Assembly (NCBI RefSeq): GCF_900176375.1
Contig: NZ_FWYF01000001.1
Coordinates: 992,001 to 1,056,000 of the forward strand
Direction: 5' to 3'
Source: Reichenbachiella faecimaris
GTDB taxonomy: Bacteria > Bacteroidota > Bacteroidia > Cytophagales > Cyclobacteriaceae
DNA length: 64,000 nucleotides
The notes under the pieces were generated by a model, which saw nothing but the letters and a program-made list of their open reading frames with translations, made no database searches and was not told the origin of the DNA. Made by a program: the position numbers and the translations under genes. Below are positions 29,859 through 38,843 of the stretch, piece by piece; within the stretch, counting starts at the first letter, position 1; the number at the start of each line of letters is the position of its first letter.

Positions 29859-30426
29859 ACAAGACTGACTCTACCTTTTTTTGAAGCTCAGGAAGCACTG
29901 TCTCATCAAACCAACGATTTTTAGCTCTCCAGATATTGTTGCGCGGAGAAGGGTGAGGCAACACAAAATAGTCTGGTAAATAATCCTTAAAACTGCGAAC
30001 TGTTTCTGTCAAGGTTTTTTTTGTCTCGTTGCCTAAATAATATTGCTGGGCATACTGACCAATCAGCAGTGTCAATCGTACTTCTTTCAATAAGCTCAGA
30101 ACTTTATCATGCCACTGGGGAGCACATTCTGGTCTGGGTGGCAAATCCCCTGATTTACCCTTGCCCGGATAGCAAAACCCCATGGGCAATAAAGCTATTT
30201 GACTAGGGTCATAAAAGGTATGCTCGTCAACTCCAAGCCAGCCTCTCAAATTCTCTCCACTCTTATCATCCCACGGTACGCCAGTCTCGTGTACTCTGGC
30301 GCCTGGCGCTTGCCCAATGATCACAATTTTACTCGAAGGGTCAGCAGCTAGAACAGGTCTGGTACCCTGTGGCAGGTGAGCCGAGCAGATGGTGCAGCTC
30401 CTTATTTCATTTAGTTGAGTTTTCAT
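29857..30426 (-). CDS. Uracil-DNA glycosylase family protein, Fe-S type
   Basis: A 189-residue base-excision repair-type protein. Motif A reads IIGQAPGARVHETGVPWDD near 37-54 and motif B LPHPSPRNN near 160, placing it in the uracil-DNA glycosylase superfamily. Cysteines at 11, 14, 85 and 101 have the spacing C-x2-C-xn-C-x15-C seen in family 4/5 glycosylases that hold a 4Fe-4S cluster. Motif A has GQAPG where classical family 4 has GEAPG, so the catalytic acid is not the usual one and the base preference is uncertain. A minus-strand TATGTTTG lies about 35 bases upstream. Confidence 0.87.
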   Translation of the reverse strand: MKTQLNEIRSCTICSAHLPQGTRPVLAADPSSKIVIIGQAPGARVHETGVPWDDKSGENLRGWLGVDEHTFYDPSQIALLPMGFCYPGKGKSGDLPPRPECAPQWHDKVLSLLKEVRLTLLIGQYAQQYYLGNETKKTLTETVRSFKDYLPDYFVLPHPSPRNNIWRAKNRWFDETVLPELQKKVESVL

Positions 30427-30460
30427 GCAATCGAAATAAAACTATCTATTGGTAGTATCA

Positions 30461-30468
30461 CAAACATA
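30461..30468 (-). promoter_or_regulatory. Candidate -7 box for the glycosylase gene
   Basis: Minus-strand TATGTTTG matches TAnnTTTG, about 35 bases before the start codon at 30426. No TTG at the proper spacing is seen, so support is partial. Confidence 0.35.
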
Positions 30469-30545
30469 CCAAATTGACAAAAAAGAAAAATAGATTAAAT
30501 TGGTATGAGCAAAAAATAACAGCCCACTATTTTTCACAGAAATAA

Positions 30546-31520
30546 ATGAGGAAATTCTTTCAAATATTTATTTTTCTTTTTGGATGTGCTACTCTACTAA
30601 CTAGTTGTAGTTCGTTAAATAATTCGGACGAGAATTTGTCACAGACACTTCCAGATTCATTATCGATTATTCCTTCCAATTTTAGAAATCATCCCGAAAG
30701 AATTCACTTAGAATCCAACTTATTAGTGACGCATCAACTTATAGAAGGAAGAAATAAGCTTATGTTTTCATTTAATCTTCAAAGTCCTAATTCAAATTAT
30801 GTACTAAAAAGTGGAGAACAGATACAAGTTAATCCAGACGGTTGGTCAGAATTAAAATCAATTCCAATTCGTTCAAATCTGGAAAATTGTTTTAATCCAA
30901 TTATTAGTTCCTTAGGTAGGGAAGTATATTTTCTTGGTAAAACAGATAGTGTCAATCACTTATTTCGCATCTCAAAGAGAGATAACCTCTATCATGTTTT
31001 CGATTCAACGTTCAATGAGTTTGCGAACATTACACTTCCTGTCTGGGGAGAGCCTGAAAAATTATCATTTGACATTCCGAAAGGCCACTGGATTGTAGAT
31101 TTTGCAGGGCCAAAAGATGATTTTGCACAATTCCTTCTATTAGGCAATAAAGATGACACGCTGCTTTATAATGTTAAATTGAATTGGGAAGATGACTACA
31201 ACAAATATAAATTCGAGCTTATGCGGTTCGATGATCCAAGTGGCAACACCTTTGACTTAAAACCTTACTTATCGTCCATTGATAATATATATCTTGGAAG
31301 CGGGTATTTGTGTTTCGACAAGTGGGGTCAGATATACTTTTCTAAACGTGGAAAATCTACTTGGTCATGGCCAAAAAAAATTGAAGTTGCTGGGTTTAAA
31401 AAAAATTCAAGGCTTATTGGATTCGAAGTATCCTCCCAAGATTATTACACTACCTATTTGTATTTTCATGCAATTGACTCTGCTGGGAATCTAGGGATTA
31501 AGCATATAAAAAAACCATAA
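30546..31520 (+). CDS. Predicted lipoprotein of unknown function
   Basis: A 324-residue protein with a lipoprotein signal (hydrophobic 5-19, ending LLTSCSS). The mature part is beta-rich with repeated short motifs like REVYFLGKTDSVNHLFRIS and WGQIYFSKRGKSTWSWP, reminiscent of PD40/TolB-like propeller blades, but the match is weak. No catalytic motif is apparent. It opens a run of nine exported-protein genes on the plus strand and is divergent from the glycosylase gene. Base composition looks more AT-rich than the housekeeping flanks. Confidence 0.7.
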   Translation: MRKFFQIFIFLFGCATLLTSCSSLNNSDENLSQTLPDSLSIIPSNFRNHPERIHLESNLLVTHQLIEGRNKLMFSFNLQSPNSNYVLKSGEQIQVNPDGWSELKSIPIRSNLENCFNPIISSLGREVYFLGKTDSVNHLFRISKRDNLYHVFDSTFNEFANITLPVWGEPEKLSFDIPKGHWIVDFAGPKDDFAQFLLLGNKDDTLLYNVKLNWEDDYNKYKFELMRFDDPSGNTFDLKPYLSSIDNIYLGSGYLCFDKWGQIYFSKRGKSTWSWPKKIEVAGFKKNSRLIGFEVSSQDYYTTYLYFHAIDSAGNLGIKHIKKP

Positions 31521-31657
31521 AATCATGAGGTTGTAGATCTAACAAGATGAAGTAAGTAGTTGTTGAGTTTCGTTTAGCTCTTATTCCACCCTGTTGAAGT
31601 CAGCACTCAAAGAAATACATATTTAAAGAAGGTGATAATTGAACCAATAAGATACCT

Positions 31658-32428
31658 ATGAAAATGAAAACTTGCATTATTTCATGTTTAACCTCACTTA
31701 GTTTATTAGCGGCTATCCCTCTTAATGCCCAGAGCCTTGATAGCGCAATCATTGAAGTGGGTCGCAAAATTGAGGTGTATAAATCAGAAAACAAGACACA
31801 AAAAAAACCAGAATATTATCAATTCACCAAAAGTGTTTTTTATATAAACACTTCAGCTCTAACTAGTACTTGTTCGTGCCATGTAAATTTGAATGACCCA
31901 AATTCTCAGCCCCTAGAAGTCGAACAAAAGATAGAATCTGATGGCAATCTTAGTTTAACCTTTTATCCAAAGAGGTCTGGTGTTTACACTGGCTTCTTAA
32001 GCACAAATTGCCCTACGAATTCCTATTTCAAATCCAAATCCAACGCTTTAAACTCAAGTGAGTTGAAGAAGGCTGAGGATCAACAAAATTTTGCATTTTT
32101 CGAAGTAAAAGTGCTTCCTTATCCTGCGGTGATTCTAATCAATGAAGATTCACTTTCAAGTGGAAGTAGTCAACTCAAGATTAGCAACATTCCCAGTTCA
32201 ACTTTGGGATTATATCCCAATTCTGAAATTAAAATAGAAAACATAACCATTTCACTGTCAGATTACGTCATGCGAAATATTTTGACATTCCCAACTATAG
32301 ACAAAATACCAAAAAATGTTTTGACCAGATTGAAACGTGAAAACACAACCTTACATAAGGGTCAGTTCATTCACATCGAATTTGAAGCTAACGGAATCAA
32401 GTGTTTACATCGAATTCTGTTGATCTAA
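31658..32428 (+). CDS. Secreted protein of unknown function
   Basis: A 256-residue protein with a signal peptide (about 1-24, ending PLNAQ). Four cysteines occur (in TSTCSCH, STNCPT and near the C-terminus in GIKCLH), compatible with disulfides. The predicted content is beta-strand with no catalytic motif I recognise. It lies 137 bases after the lipoprotein gene and 17 bases before the next gene's start, so it is probably co-transcribed with the CAP-like gene. Confidence 0.65.
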   Translation: MKMKTCIISCLTSLSLLAAIPLNAQSLDSAIIEVGRKIEVYKSENKTQKKPEYYQFTKSVFYINTSALTSTCSCHVNLNDPNSQPLEVEQKIESDGNLSLTFYPKRSGVYTGFLSTNCPTNSYFKSKSNALNSSELKKAEDQQNFAFFEVKVLPYPAVILINEDSLSSGSSQLKISNIPSSTLGLYPNSEIKIENITISLSDYVMRNILTFPTIDKIPKNVLTRLKRENTTLHKGQFIHIEFEANGIKCLHRILLI

Positions 32429-32445
32429 TTTTAATCATTAATAAT

Positions 32446-33222
32446 ATGAAATATATCATCTCAAGCGTATCCTTAATTCTTAGTTTTCATGCCTTAGCTC
32501 AAGAAAAAATAACTATTGACATCCCCCCAACCATAGTCTGTTATGAGTTAGTTTATGGACATCAGAACGCGCCAGCCTTCTATACAAATATTCCCAAAAC
32601 CATTTATATTTCTGTCCCCTTTTATCAAAACCATTGTGAGTTGAAAATAATGGCCGAAAATGAAAAAAATGAAATCATTCCTACCTCATCTATTTTCCGA
32701 AAAGAAAAAGGAATTAAAGTCAGTTTTGATCCTGTAATAGATTCGGAAATTAATATGACTATTAAATCAATCTGTCCAGATTATGTATCCATGCAAGGAG
32801 CCAGTGGCATCATTCCTCTTGCAGGCGAAAAATTAATGGGCACGCTGGATTTCGAAGTGAAATCATTTCAAGGTAGAGAAATTAGCCATTTCGGAATGGA
32901 AGTCATTCGTAGGATGAATGATTGGCGAACTATGGTTTCTTCTAAAGCATTGATCATAGATGACAAATTGACTCAGGTTGCAAAAGATTTTGACATGAGC
33001 ATGTTTATAGAAGCCGAAGTAAATCTAGAAGCGTATAAATACTACACTATTAGTGGTGGTGGTGGAGAAGGCAATAAAACAACACCTGAAGAATTTATTG
33101 GATTGTATTTGAGTGAATCGACAATGCAGCCTGAATGGACATCTGAAAAATATACGAAGATCGGCTATAGTGATATCAACTATGGTGATGGAGAATATTC
33201 CATCACCATTCTTTTAAAATAG
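32446..33222 (+). CDS. Secreted protein with a CAP-like C-terminal domain
   Basis: A 258-residue secreted protein, signal peptide about 1-18 (ending HALAQ). The start at 32446 is chosen because it begins the signal peptide; the frame is open from 32401. The C-terminal third (MNDWRTMVSSKALIIDDKLT, TPEEFIGLYLSES, WTSEKYTKIGYSDIN, ITILLK) follows the order of conserved blocks in the CAP/SCP superfamily: an N-terminal helix with R and a D-x-x-L pair, a middle helix, then W-x-S-x-x-Y-x-x-[IM]G and a final strand. The CAP metal-binding histidines are not visible, so the assignment is tentative. Confidence 0.55.
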   Translation: MKYIISSVSLILSFHALAQEKITIDIPPTIVCYELVYGHQNAPAFYTNIPKTIYISVPFYQNHCELKIMAENEKNEIIPTSSIFRKEKGIKVSFDPVIDSEINMTIKSICPDYVSMQGASGIIPLAGEKLMGTLDFEVKSFQGREISHFGMEVIRRMNDWRTMVSSKALIIDDKLTQVAKDFDMSMFIEAEVNLEAYKYYTISGGGGEGNKTTPEEFIGLYLSESTMQPEWTSEKYTKIGYSDINYGDGEYSITILLK

Positions 33223-33577
33223 CCACAAGCCCTTCCTTTTTAAAGAATTAATTAGTGGAATAATGTATGCTTTTTTCTAAAACAGTGGTCTGATCAGTAT
33301 CTAAAATAATTCTTTTGACTCAAAGCTGTCAATTTTATTATGAATGTATCTAATCATCATCTTCCGTCAGTCACGAAGGCGATGCTACTTCAAATTAGAT
33401 CTCAATTAACCTTCCTCTAGACAATTGAACTTTGGAAACAACGTTGCTTTTAGGCGAATGAAAAACTCAATAATATTCAATAAAATTTGATTTTAGTAAG
33501 TCATTTAGTCTCTACCAAATTCTTTTTGAAAGCCCCACTCTTGCCAGACAATTGTTTTTTTATTACCTTCTTAAAGT
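33223..33577. other. Non-coding gap before the caspase operon
   Basis: 355 bases with no credible ORF, AT-rich. GAACTTTG (33429-33436) resembles a TAnnTTTG box with one mismatch but has no good -33 partner. No repeat, tRNA or terminator is evident. The promoter of the six-gene caspase operon is expected here. Confidence 0.4.
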
Positions 33578-36544
33578 ATGAAATGCATTTTTTTTCTAAA
33601 TAGCATTTTTTTTGTTTTTGCTGCGTTAGCACAGCAAACAACTCTTTCTGTTCAGACTGGTCATTCTGGCCCAATTAATTGCCTTGCCTACAGCCCTGAC
33701 GATCAAATAATCGCTTCAGGAGGAGCTGACAACAATGTCATTCTTTGGGATGTGAACTCCGGCAAACAAATGAATATCCTTAGTGGTCATAAGGATGAAG
33801 TGGTGGCCATTCATTTTCATCCTGAAAAAAATTGGCTAGCTACAGCATCACTTGATGGATCTGTTAAAATATTCGAGTACCCTAACGGCATGGAGATTAA
33901 AACAGTCGACTTCGAGGATGAAGTTGGCTCCATATCCTTTTACAATAGCGGAAAAGATCTATTTGTAGGTACTCAAGTGGTCAGTTCAGTAGATATGGTA
34001 AATTTCCAAGTCAGTGAAATAACCTCTGATCGTGGTAGTAGAATCGATGTAGTTGCCGTCTCTCCTAATAACAAGCTCCTCGCAACTGGAGGGAAAAACA
34101 GAAAATCAAAAGTGATTGATCTTGAGACTTCCAATATTCTTGCCGAATACCACATATCCGCTCACCACTTAGTTTTTGACTCAACAAACAATTATCTATA
34201 TGGTGGCGCTCCAAATGGGAAATATTTTAGAAAGTCTATTTACAAAAAAGATAATTTCGAAGTTAAATCTAACCGAATATGGAAGAATTTTTATGACGTA
34301 GATATTTCCAATAATTTTTTGGTCGCTGCAAACAGAGATGGTCAAATCTCTGTGTATGACATCTTAAAAAATAGAATCAAGTATAATTTGAATAGTCATG
34401 ATGGTCAAGTAAGAGCACTTGTTCTTTCAAACTCCTCGGGATTTCTTGCAAGTGCAGGAACAGATAAAATTATTCGAATTTGGGATTTATCATCAGGAAA
34501 GCTCAGCAGGACGTTATCTGGCACTGGAAATAGAATTAATGACATCGTTTTTAGTGATGACGGAGAACACCTATATCTAGCTTACGAGAACGGGAGTTTT
34601 AAAAAAAGTCATCTCTCTCCTAATGGGTTCACGTTGTCTAATCAGATAGAACTTGGCAAGTTCACTGAACTTATTGCCCCAAACGCAAGTATTTCTATTG
34701 ATAGCATCATGTCATTCAATACTAACAATGTTGAATTCTGGGCTTCTAAGAAGTGGGCTTCAAAAACCCAAGGATTTTATAAGAAAAGGCAGCCTATGGT
34801 AATTTCATGGGACTTAGCCTCTAATGAATGCATTAGTTCAAAAACCCGAAAAGACAAATTAATAAAAACCAAAGGGCGGAAAAATAAAATAAAATATTTC
34901 AAAAACATATATCCCTTCAAACCCAAATTTGATGCACAAAGCACAGATATTGATAGGAAATTATTTGCCTACATAAAAGAAAACGAACTCATTTTACAAG
35001 ACTTGAATTCAAAAAAGGAGCTGTTCAGCGCAAATACAAACCACACAGATGCAGTATCCTCTATTGCTTTTAATCCTAAGCATGAAATGATCGCAACTTC
35101 AAGCTGGGATGGCACGGTCAAATTTTGGGATTTCAAAGGTGACCAATTGGTTAGTTATTCTACCTCAGGAGACAAAGACTTCATTTTTGTCGATCCAGAC
35201 AACCATTACTTTGCTACTAAAGGGGCACTCGAAAATGTTGGATTTTTATTCAATAACCGTATACTCTCCTTTGACCAATTTGATTTGATTTACAATCGAC
35301 CGGATATTGTATTTGGAAGGCTCACTCACATCGATGACGAATTCGTTTTAAACTACTCCAGAGCCTACAATAAACGACTTCAAAAATTAGGCATTCGTCC
35401 TGAGGAATTGCGTGTTTCTGATGATATACCAGAAATGACTTATAATACCAACCATCAAATTTCAACAAAAATTAATACTTTGAAAATTAACGTCTCCGCT
35501 CAGGATGAGGAAAGCGATCTAGACAAATTTTATCTCTCTGTGAACGGTGTCCCAAGTCAGGGTGAAGAAGGATTTGATATTACTTCCGGCAAGAGATGGC
35601 ATGGTCAAATTGAAATAGAATTAAGTTCAGGATTGAATGAAATACAACTTTATGTAAGGAATAAATCAGGCATTTCATCTCTAAAAGAAACATTCAACAT
35701 CACCTATTCAGGATCTGGGATTCAACCAGATTTGTACCTAGTGACCATTGGTGCCTCAGAATATCAACAATCGGCCTATAACTTGAAGTATGCTGCCAAG
35801 GATGCGATCGATATTGCTAATCAATTCGGTGAATCAAAATTGTTCAATGAGATTAAAACACTCACCATCACGGATGCAGAATTTAAACTAGAAAGCTTAG
35901 GCAAAATTAAATCTTTCATATCAGCCGCCTCTGTAGATGACGTGGTATTACTTTCAATAGCTGGACATGGTGTCTTGGATTCAAATCTTGATTACTACCT
36001 AGCCACCTATGATGTTGATTTTTCAAATCCTTCTGAAAGAGGACTCTCTTATGATCAATTGGAGTCTTTGCTTTCTCAAACAAAATCCAGAAAGAAATCC
36101 CTTTTTATAGACGCTTGTCATTCTGGAGAATTAGATAAAGATGAAGTGACGTTGGCATATAATGAATCTACTGAATTTGGTGATGTTATTTTCAGAAATG
36201 TTGGAGCCACCGTCACTCAAAAAACTAGCATGTCATTGCAAAGTTCTTTTGACTTGTCAAAATCCCTTTTTGCGGACATGCGAGATTCAAATGGTTCTAC
36301 TGTGATTTCTTCTGCGGGAGGGGCTGAATATGCCATGGAAGGATCAGAATGGAATAATGGAGTTTTTACATTTTGTTTATTGAAAGGATTAAAAGACGGT
36401 TCAGCCGATCTGGACGGAAATAACAAGATCATGCTTTCCGAATTACAAGAATACATCTTTGAACAGGTTACCAAAATGACTGGTGGAAGACAAAAACCCA
36501 CTTCCAGAGTTGAAAATCTAAAAAGTGATTTCAGAATATGGTAA
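33578..36544 (+). CDS. Secreted WD40-repeat protein with C-terminal caspase (C14) domain
   Basis: A 988-residue protein with a signal peptide (about 1-19, ending ALAQQ). WD40 repeats fill roughly 25-570, clearest at GHSGPINCLAYSPDDQ, SHDGQVRALVLS and WDGTVKFWDFKG. A beta-sandwich-like linker at about 605-710 follows, then a caspase-fold peptidase from about 718. The catalytic dyad is intact: His797 in SIAGHGVL and Cys847 in FIDACHSGEL. Family knowledge: bacterial C14 proteases cleave after basic or acidic residues and can act in signalling or cell death. The export signal puts this one outside the cytoplasm, unusual for a caspase with WD40 repeats. The stop overlaps the next start, so it leads a six-gene operon. 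Confidence 0.92.
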   Translation: MKCIFFLNSIFFVFAALAQQTTLSVQTGHSGPINCLAYSPDDQIIASGGADNNVILWDVNSGKQMNILSGHKDEVVAIHFHPEKNWLATASLDGSVKIFEYPNGMEIKTVDFEDEVGSISFYNSGKDLFVGTQVVSSVDMVNFQVSEITSDRGSRIDVVAVSPNNKLLATGGKNRKSKVIDLETSNILAEYHISAHHLVFDSTNNYLYGGAPNGKYFRKSIYKKDNFEVKSNRIWKNFYDVDISNNFLVAANRDGQISVYDILKNRIKYNLNSHDGQVRALVLSNSSGFLASAGTDKIIRIWDLSSGKLSRTLSGTGNRINDIVFSDDGEHLYLAYENGSFKKSHLSPNGFTLSNQIELGKFTELIAPNASISIDSIMSFNTNNVEFWASKKWASKTQGFYKKRQPMVISWDLASNECISSKTRKDKLIKTKGRKNKIKYFKNIYPFKPKFDAQSTDIDRKLFAYIKENELILQDLNSKKELFSANTNHTDAVSSIAFNPKHEMIATSSWDGTVKFWDFKGDQLVSYSTSGDKDFIFVDPDNHYFATKGALENVGFLFNNRILSFDQFDLIYNRPDIVFGRLTHIDDEFVLNYSRAYNKRLQKLGIRPEELRVSDDIPEMTYNTNHQISTKINTLKINVSAQDEESDLDKFYLSVNGVPSQGEEGFDITSGKRWHGQIEIELSSGLNEIQLYVRNKSGISSLKETFNITYSGSGIQPDLYLVTIGASEYQQSAYNLKYAAKDAIDIANQFGESKLFNEIKTLTITDAEFKLESLGKIKSFISAASVDDVVLLSIAGHGVLDSNLDYYLATYDVDFSNPSERGLSYDQLESLLSQTKSRKKSLFIDACHSGELDKDEVTLAYNESTEFGDVIFRNVGATVTQKTSMSLQSSFDLSKSLFADMRDSNGSTVISSAGGAEYAMEGSEWNNGVFTFCLLKGLKDGSADLDGNNKIMLSELQEYIFEQVTKMTGGRQKPTSRVENLKSDFRIW

Positions 36545-37281
36545 GGCTTCTACTTTCGGCTATCATGCTCATCACTGTTGTGTTTGTCACTAATGGACAA
36601 TCTTTGAATATTGGCCTAGGCGTAAATCAACCCTTACAAAGGTATAGTGTAACACCCGAAACACATTATTTGTCCTTTTGGAATTACAGTTTTATTTTGG
36701 ATTTGGATGAAACTGTAGACAGGGTTTATCCAGTCTTATACGTATCATATCAAGCAAAAAACAGGTTCTTCCTTAAGAACGAAATTGGTCTCGTAAGAAC
36801 AATAAACGTGATTAAAAAAGAATCTGGTTACTCATTGCACCAAGATGAATATTTTGAAGAGAAATTTGCTGTTAAAATCATCACATTGGACGAGAGATTA
36901 CAGGTCGGTTATACACTAGTCGCTCACTCGGTTATTCAAATAATTCCATACATGGGTGTTCTTGCAAAATGCATGCTTTCTATTGAAGACAGAAGGTATA
37001 GCGGTGGTAAAGGTGTAAGTAACGAATCATTTGTAAATGAAAATTGGATTAATTATCCAATTACAGAGGGCTACTTAGTTAATCAGTCAATGGATTTTAA
37101 ACCTCTAATTATTTATGGATCAGCAGGTGTCCTGTTCAAGTGGTACAACTACTATTTGGGTATAAACTATGACCAAAATATAAGTTCTATTGATAATCGA
37201 GGTTTTTATAAATCTGCAAATCAATTGACCATTTCCCTGGGAATCGACCTGCTAAGCATTTACCTGACCAAACGTCAATGA
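36538..37281 (+). CDS. Exported beta-barrel-like protein
   Basis: A 247-residue protein with a signal peptide (about 1-20, ending TNGQS). The mature part alternates aromatic and polar residues with aromatic strand ends (for example YPVLYVSYQAKNRFFLKNE and WYNYYLGINYDQN) and resembles small outer-membrane beta-barrels of Bacteroidota. No specific family recognised. It overlaps the caspase gene end by seven bases and the next gene start by four, so translation is coupled. It may anchor or export a partner in the outer membrane; that is inference. Confidence 0.7.
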   Translation: MVRLLLSAIMLITVVFVTNGQSLNIGLGVNQPLQRYSVTPETHYLSFWNYSFILDLDETVDRVYPVLYVSYQAKNRFFLKNEIGLVRTINVIKKESGYSLHQDEYFEEKFAVKIITLDERLQVGYTLVAHSVIQIIPYMGVLAKCMLSIEDRRYSGGKGVSNESFVNENWINYPITEGYLVNQSMDFKPLIIYGSAGVLFKWYNYYLGINYDQNISSIDNRGFYKSANQLTISLGIDLLSIYLTKRQ

Positions 37282-38843
37282 GCCGTTGGATTAATATCAT
37301 ATGGACTATCACTTTTGTGCTGACAGCTTGTTTGGAAGCTGATTTATATGACCAAATAGATCCAGAAACCCTATCACGGAGTATAGGTCCTGAAGGAGGA
37401 AAAATTATTTTTTACGATGGAAGTATTCCAGAAATTTCTCTACATGAAACAATCATTGATGGGATATTGGACATTCCTTCTGGAGCACTTGACGAGGAGT
37501 TTGTTTTTGACCTCCAGTATGTTGAGGTTCAGCATTTATATACTGATATTGATGTTTTTGGGGATACTTCTGAAGTGGTCGTTTATTTCGGCTCTGGCTG
37601 GGAATTGGAACCAGAAGTCGAATTCAATCTGCCAGTGAAATTTAGTTATCGCGTGCGGTCATTTGATCTTGATCTAGCTGAGCCAGTTTGCTTCTATTCA
37701 CCCATCTCACGTACGAAGCTTTATCAAGATCAATTAGGAGATTGGGTATATGATCGCCCAGTTGAATTGATAGAATATGAATATAATACAGATGAAAACT
37801 TGATCACCATAGAAATTGATGCTACTGATGAGACAGTTTATGCATTTCATAATGTCCTGACATTGAATGACACCATTTCCAATCCAGATGACTATTCTCA
37901 AGGTAATTTTTTCTGTGAATCCACCAATATTGAACCTGTCATTATTGATTTAAAATTTTTTTCTACGTTCGCTGATGGCAACTTTCTAATTATCCCTCCT
38001 AATTCATTTATTCCTCCTGCCTATTGGGAAATCAATACGGTCAGAGACTTTCCTCTTATTCCCTTTGAAATTAGAGAGCTAGATTACTTTCATGCCTATG
38101 AAGAATTCGAGATTGACGGTATAATCGCTTTGCCAAATGAGGCAGATTACCATCTATACCATGTTGAACTACATAGTTATGATTCCGAAAAAGCTGCCGA
38201 TCTCTTTATGACAGTCAACTACAGGTATCCCTTTAAAATGGGCGATTATGCTAACGAAATCGCCATTTACAAAGTGGATATTGAAGAAGACAAAGTTATT
38301 GAAAAACTAAGTACGGGTATAAACAGAAGTGACCCTGTCTTTATTTTTGAAACTCAAATCAATGAGAGTGGAACGTATGTGATCGGATTAGAAAAAGAAA
38401 AATTTCAGAAATGGCTGGGTGGCAGCGCGACGGTATCTATTGATGACGGCACGTCATCTGACGTTCATTTGTTTTCTAATGAAGATGAATTTGGTTGCTA
38501 TGTTCGGTGCGAAGAAGACGCTTGCTATTATCGTATAAAATTGAATCGTCTGGATGGACTAGGCCCCGAATCCACTGAGCAGCTAAGGTTTGAGATCAAG
38601 CAATCATCTGATGACGGTGACCTTACGTTATCAGAAGAATTTGTTTCTGAATTATTACTTCCAAATTCTGAAAATATCACCCTAATTAATTCAAGTATAA
38701 TTATCAATGAATTTAGTTTTGATCATCTTGATATTGGTGGTACGCTTATAGGTGATATAATCATAGATGCCATTGACCACGATGGAGTTCCTTTATCTGC
38801 TAATATTCAATTCACAACCAAAATATATGCTTCAAGCTTGTAA
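37278..38843 (+). CDS. Lipoprotein with ZU5-like domain
   Basis: A 521-residue predicted lipoprotein (signal ending FVLTACLEA, Cys near 18). Residues about 35-130 resemble a ZU5 domain: IGPEGGKIIFYDGS, ILDIPSGALDEEFVFDLQY, then an E-L-E-P-E-V-E-F-N-L-P-V-K-F strand. ZU5 domains occur next to UPA and death domains in eukaryotes and in bacterial surface lipoproteins. The remaining 390 residues are beta-rich and unassigned, with a Cys-containing segment near 410-425 (GCYVRCEEDACYY). The gene overlaps its neighbours on both sides. Confidence 0.72.
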   Translation: MSRWINIIWTITFVLTACLEADLYDQIDPETLSRSIGPEGGKIIFYDGSIPEISLHETIIDGILDIPSGALDEEFVFDLQYVEVQHLYTDIDVFGDTSEVVVYFGSGWELEPEVEFNLPVKFSYRVRSFDLDLAEPVCFYSPISRTKLYQDQLGDWVYDRPVELIEYEYNTDENLITIEIDATDETVYAFHNVLTLNDTISNPDDYSQGNFFCESTNIEPVIIDLKFFSTFADGNFLIIPPNSFIPPAYWEINTVRDFPLIPFEIRELDYFHAYEEFEIDGIIALPNEADYHLYHVELHSYDSEKAADLFMTVNYRYPFKMGDYANEIAIYKVDIEEDKVIEKLSTGINRSDPVFIFETQINESGTYVIGLEKEKFQKWLGGSATVSIDDGTSSDVHLFSNEDEFGCYVRCEEDACYYRIKLNRLDGLGPESTEQLRFEIKQSSDDGDLTLSEEFVSELLLPNSENITLINSSIIINEFSFDHLDIGGTLIGDIIIDAIDHDGVPLSANIQFTTKIYASSL

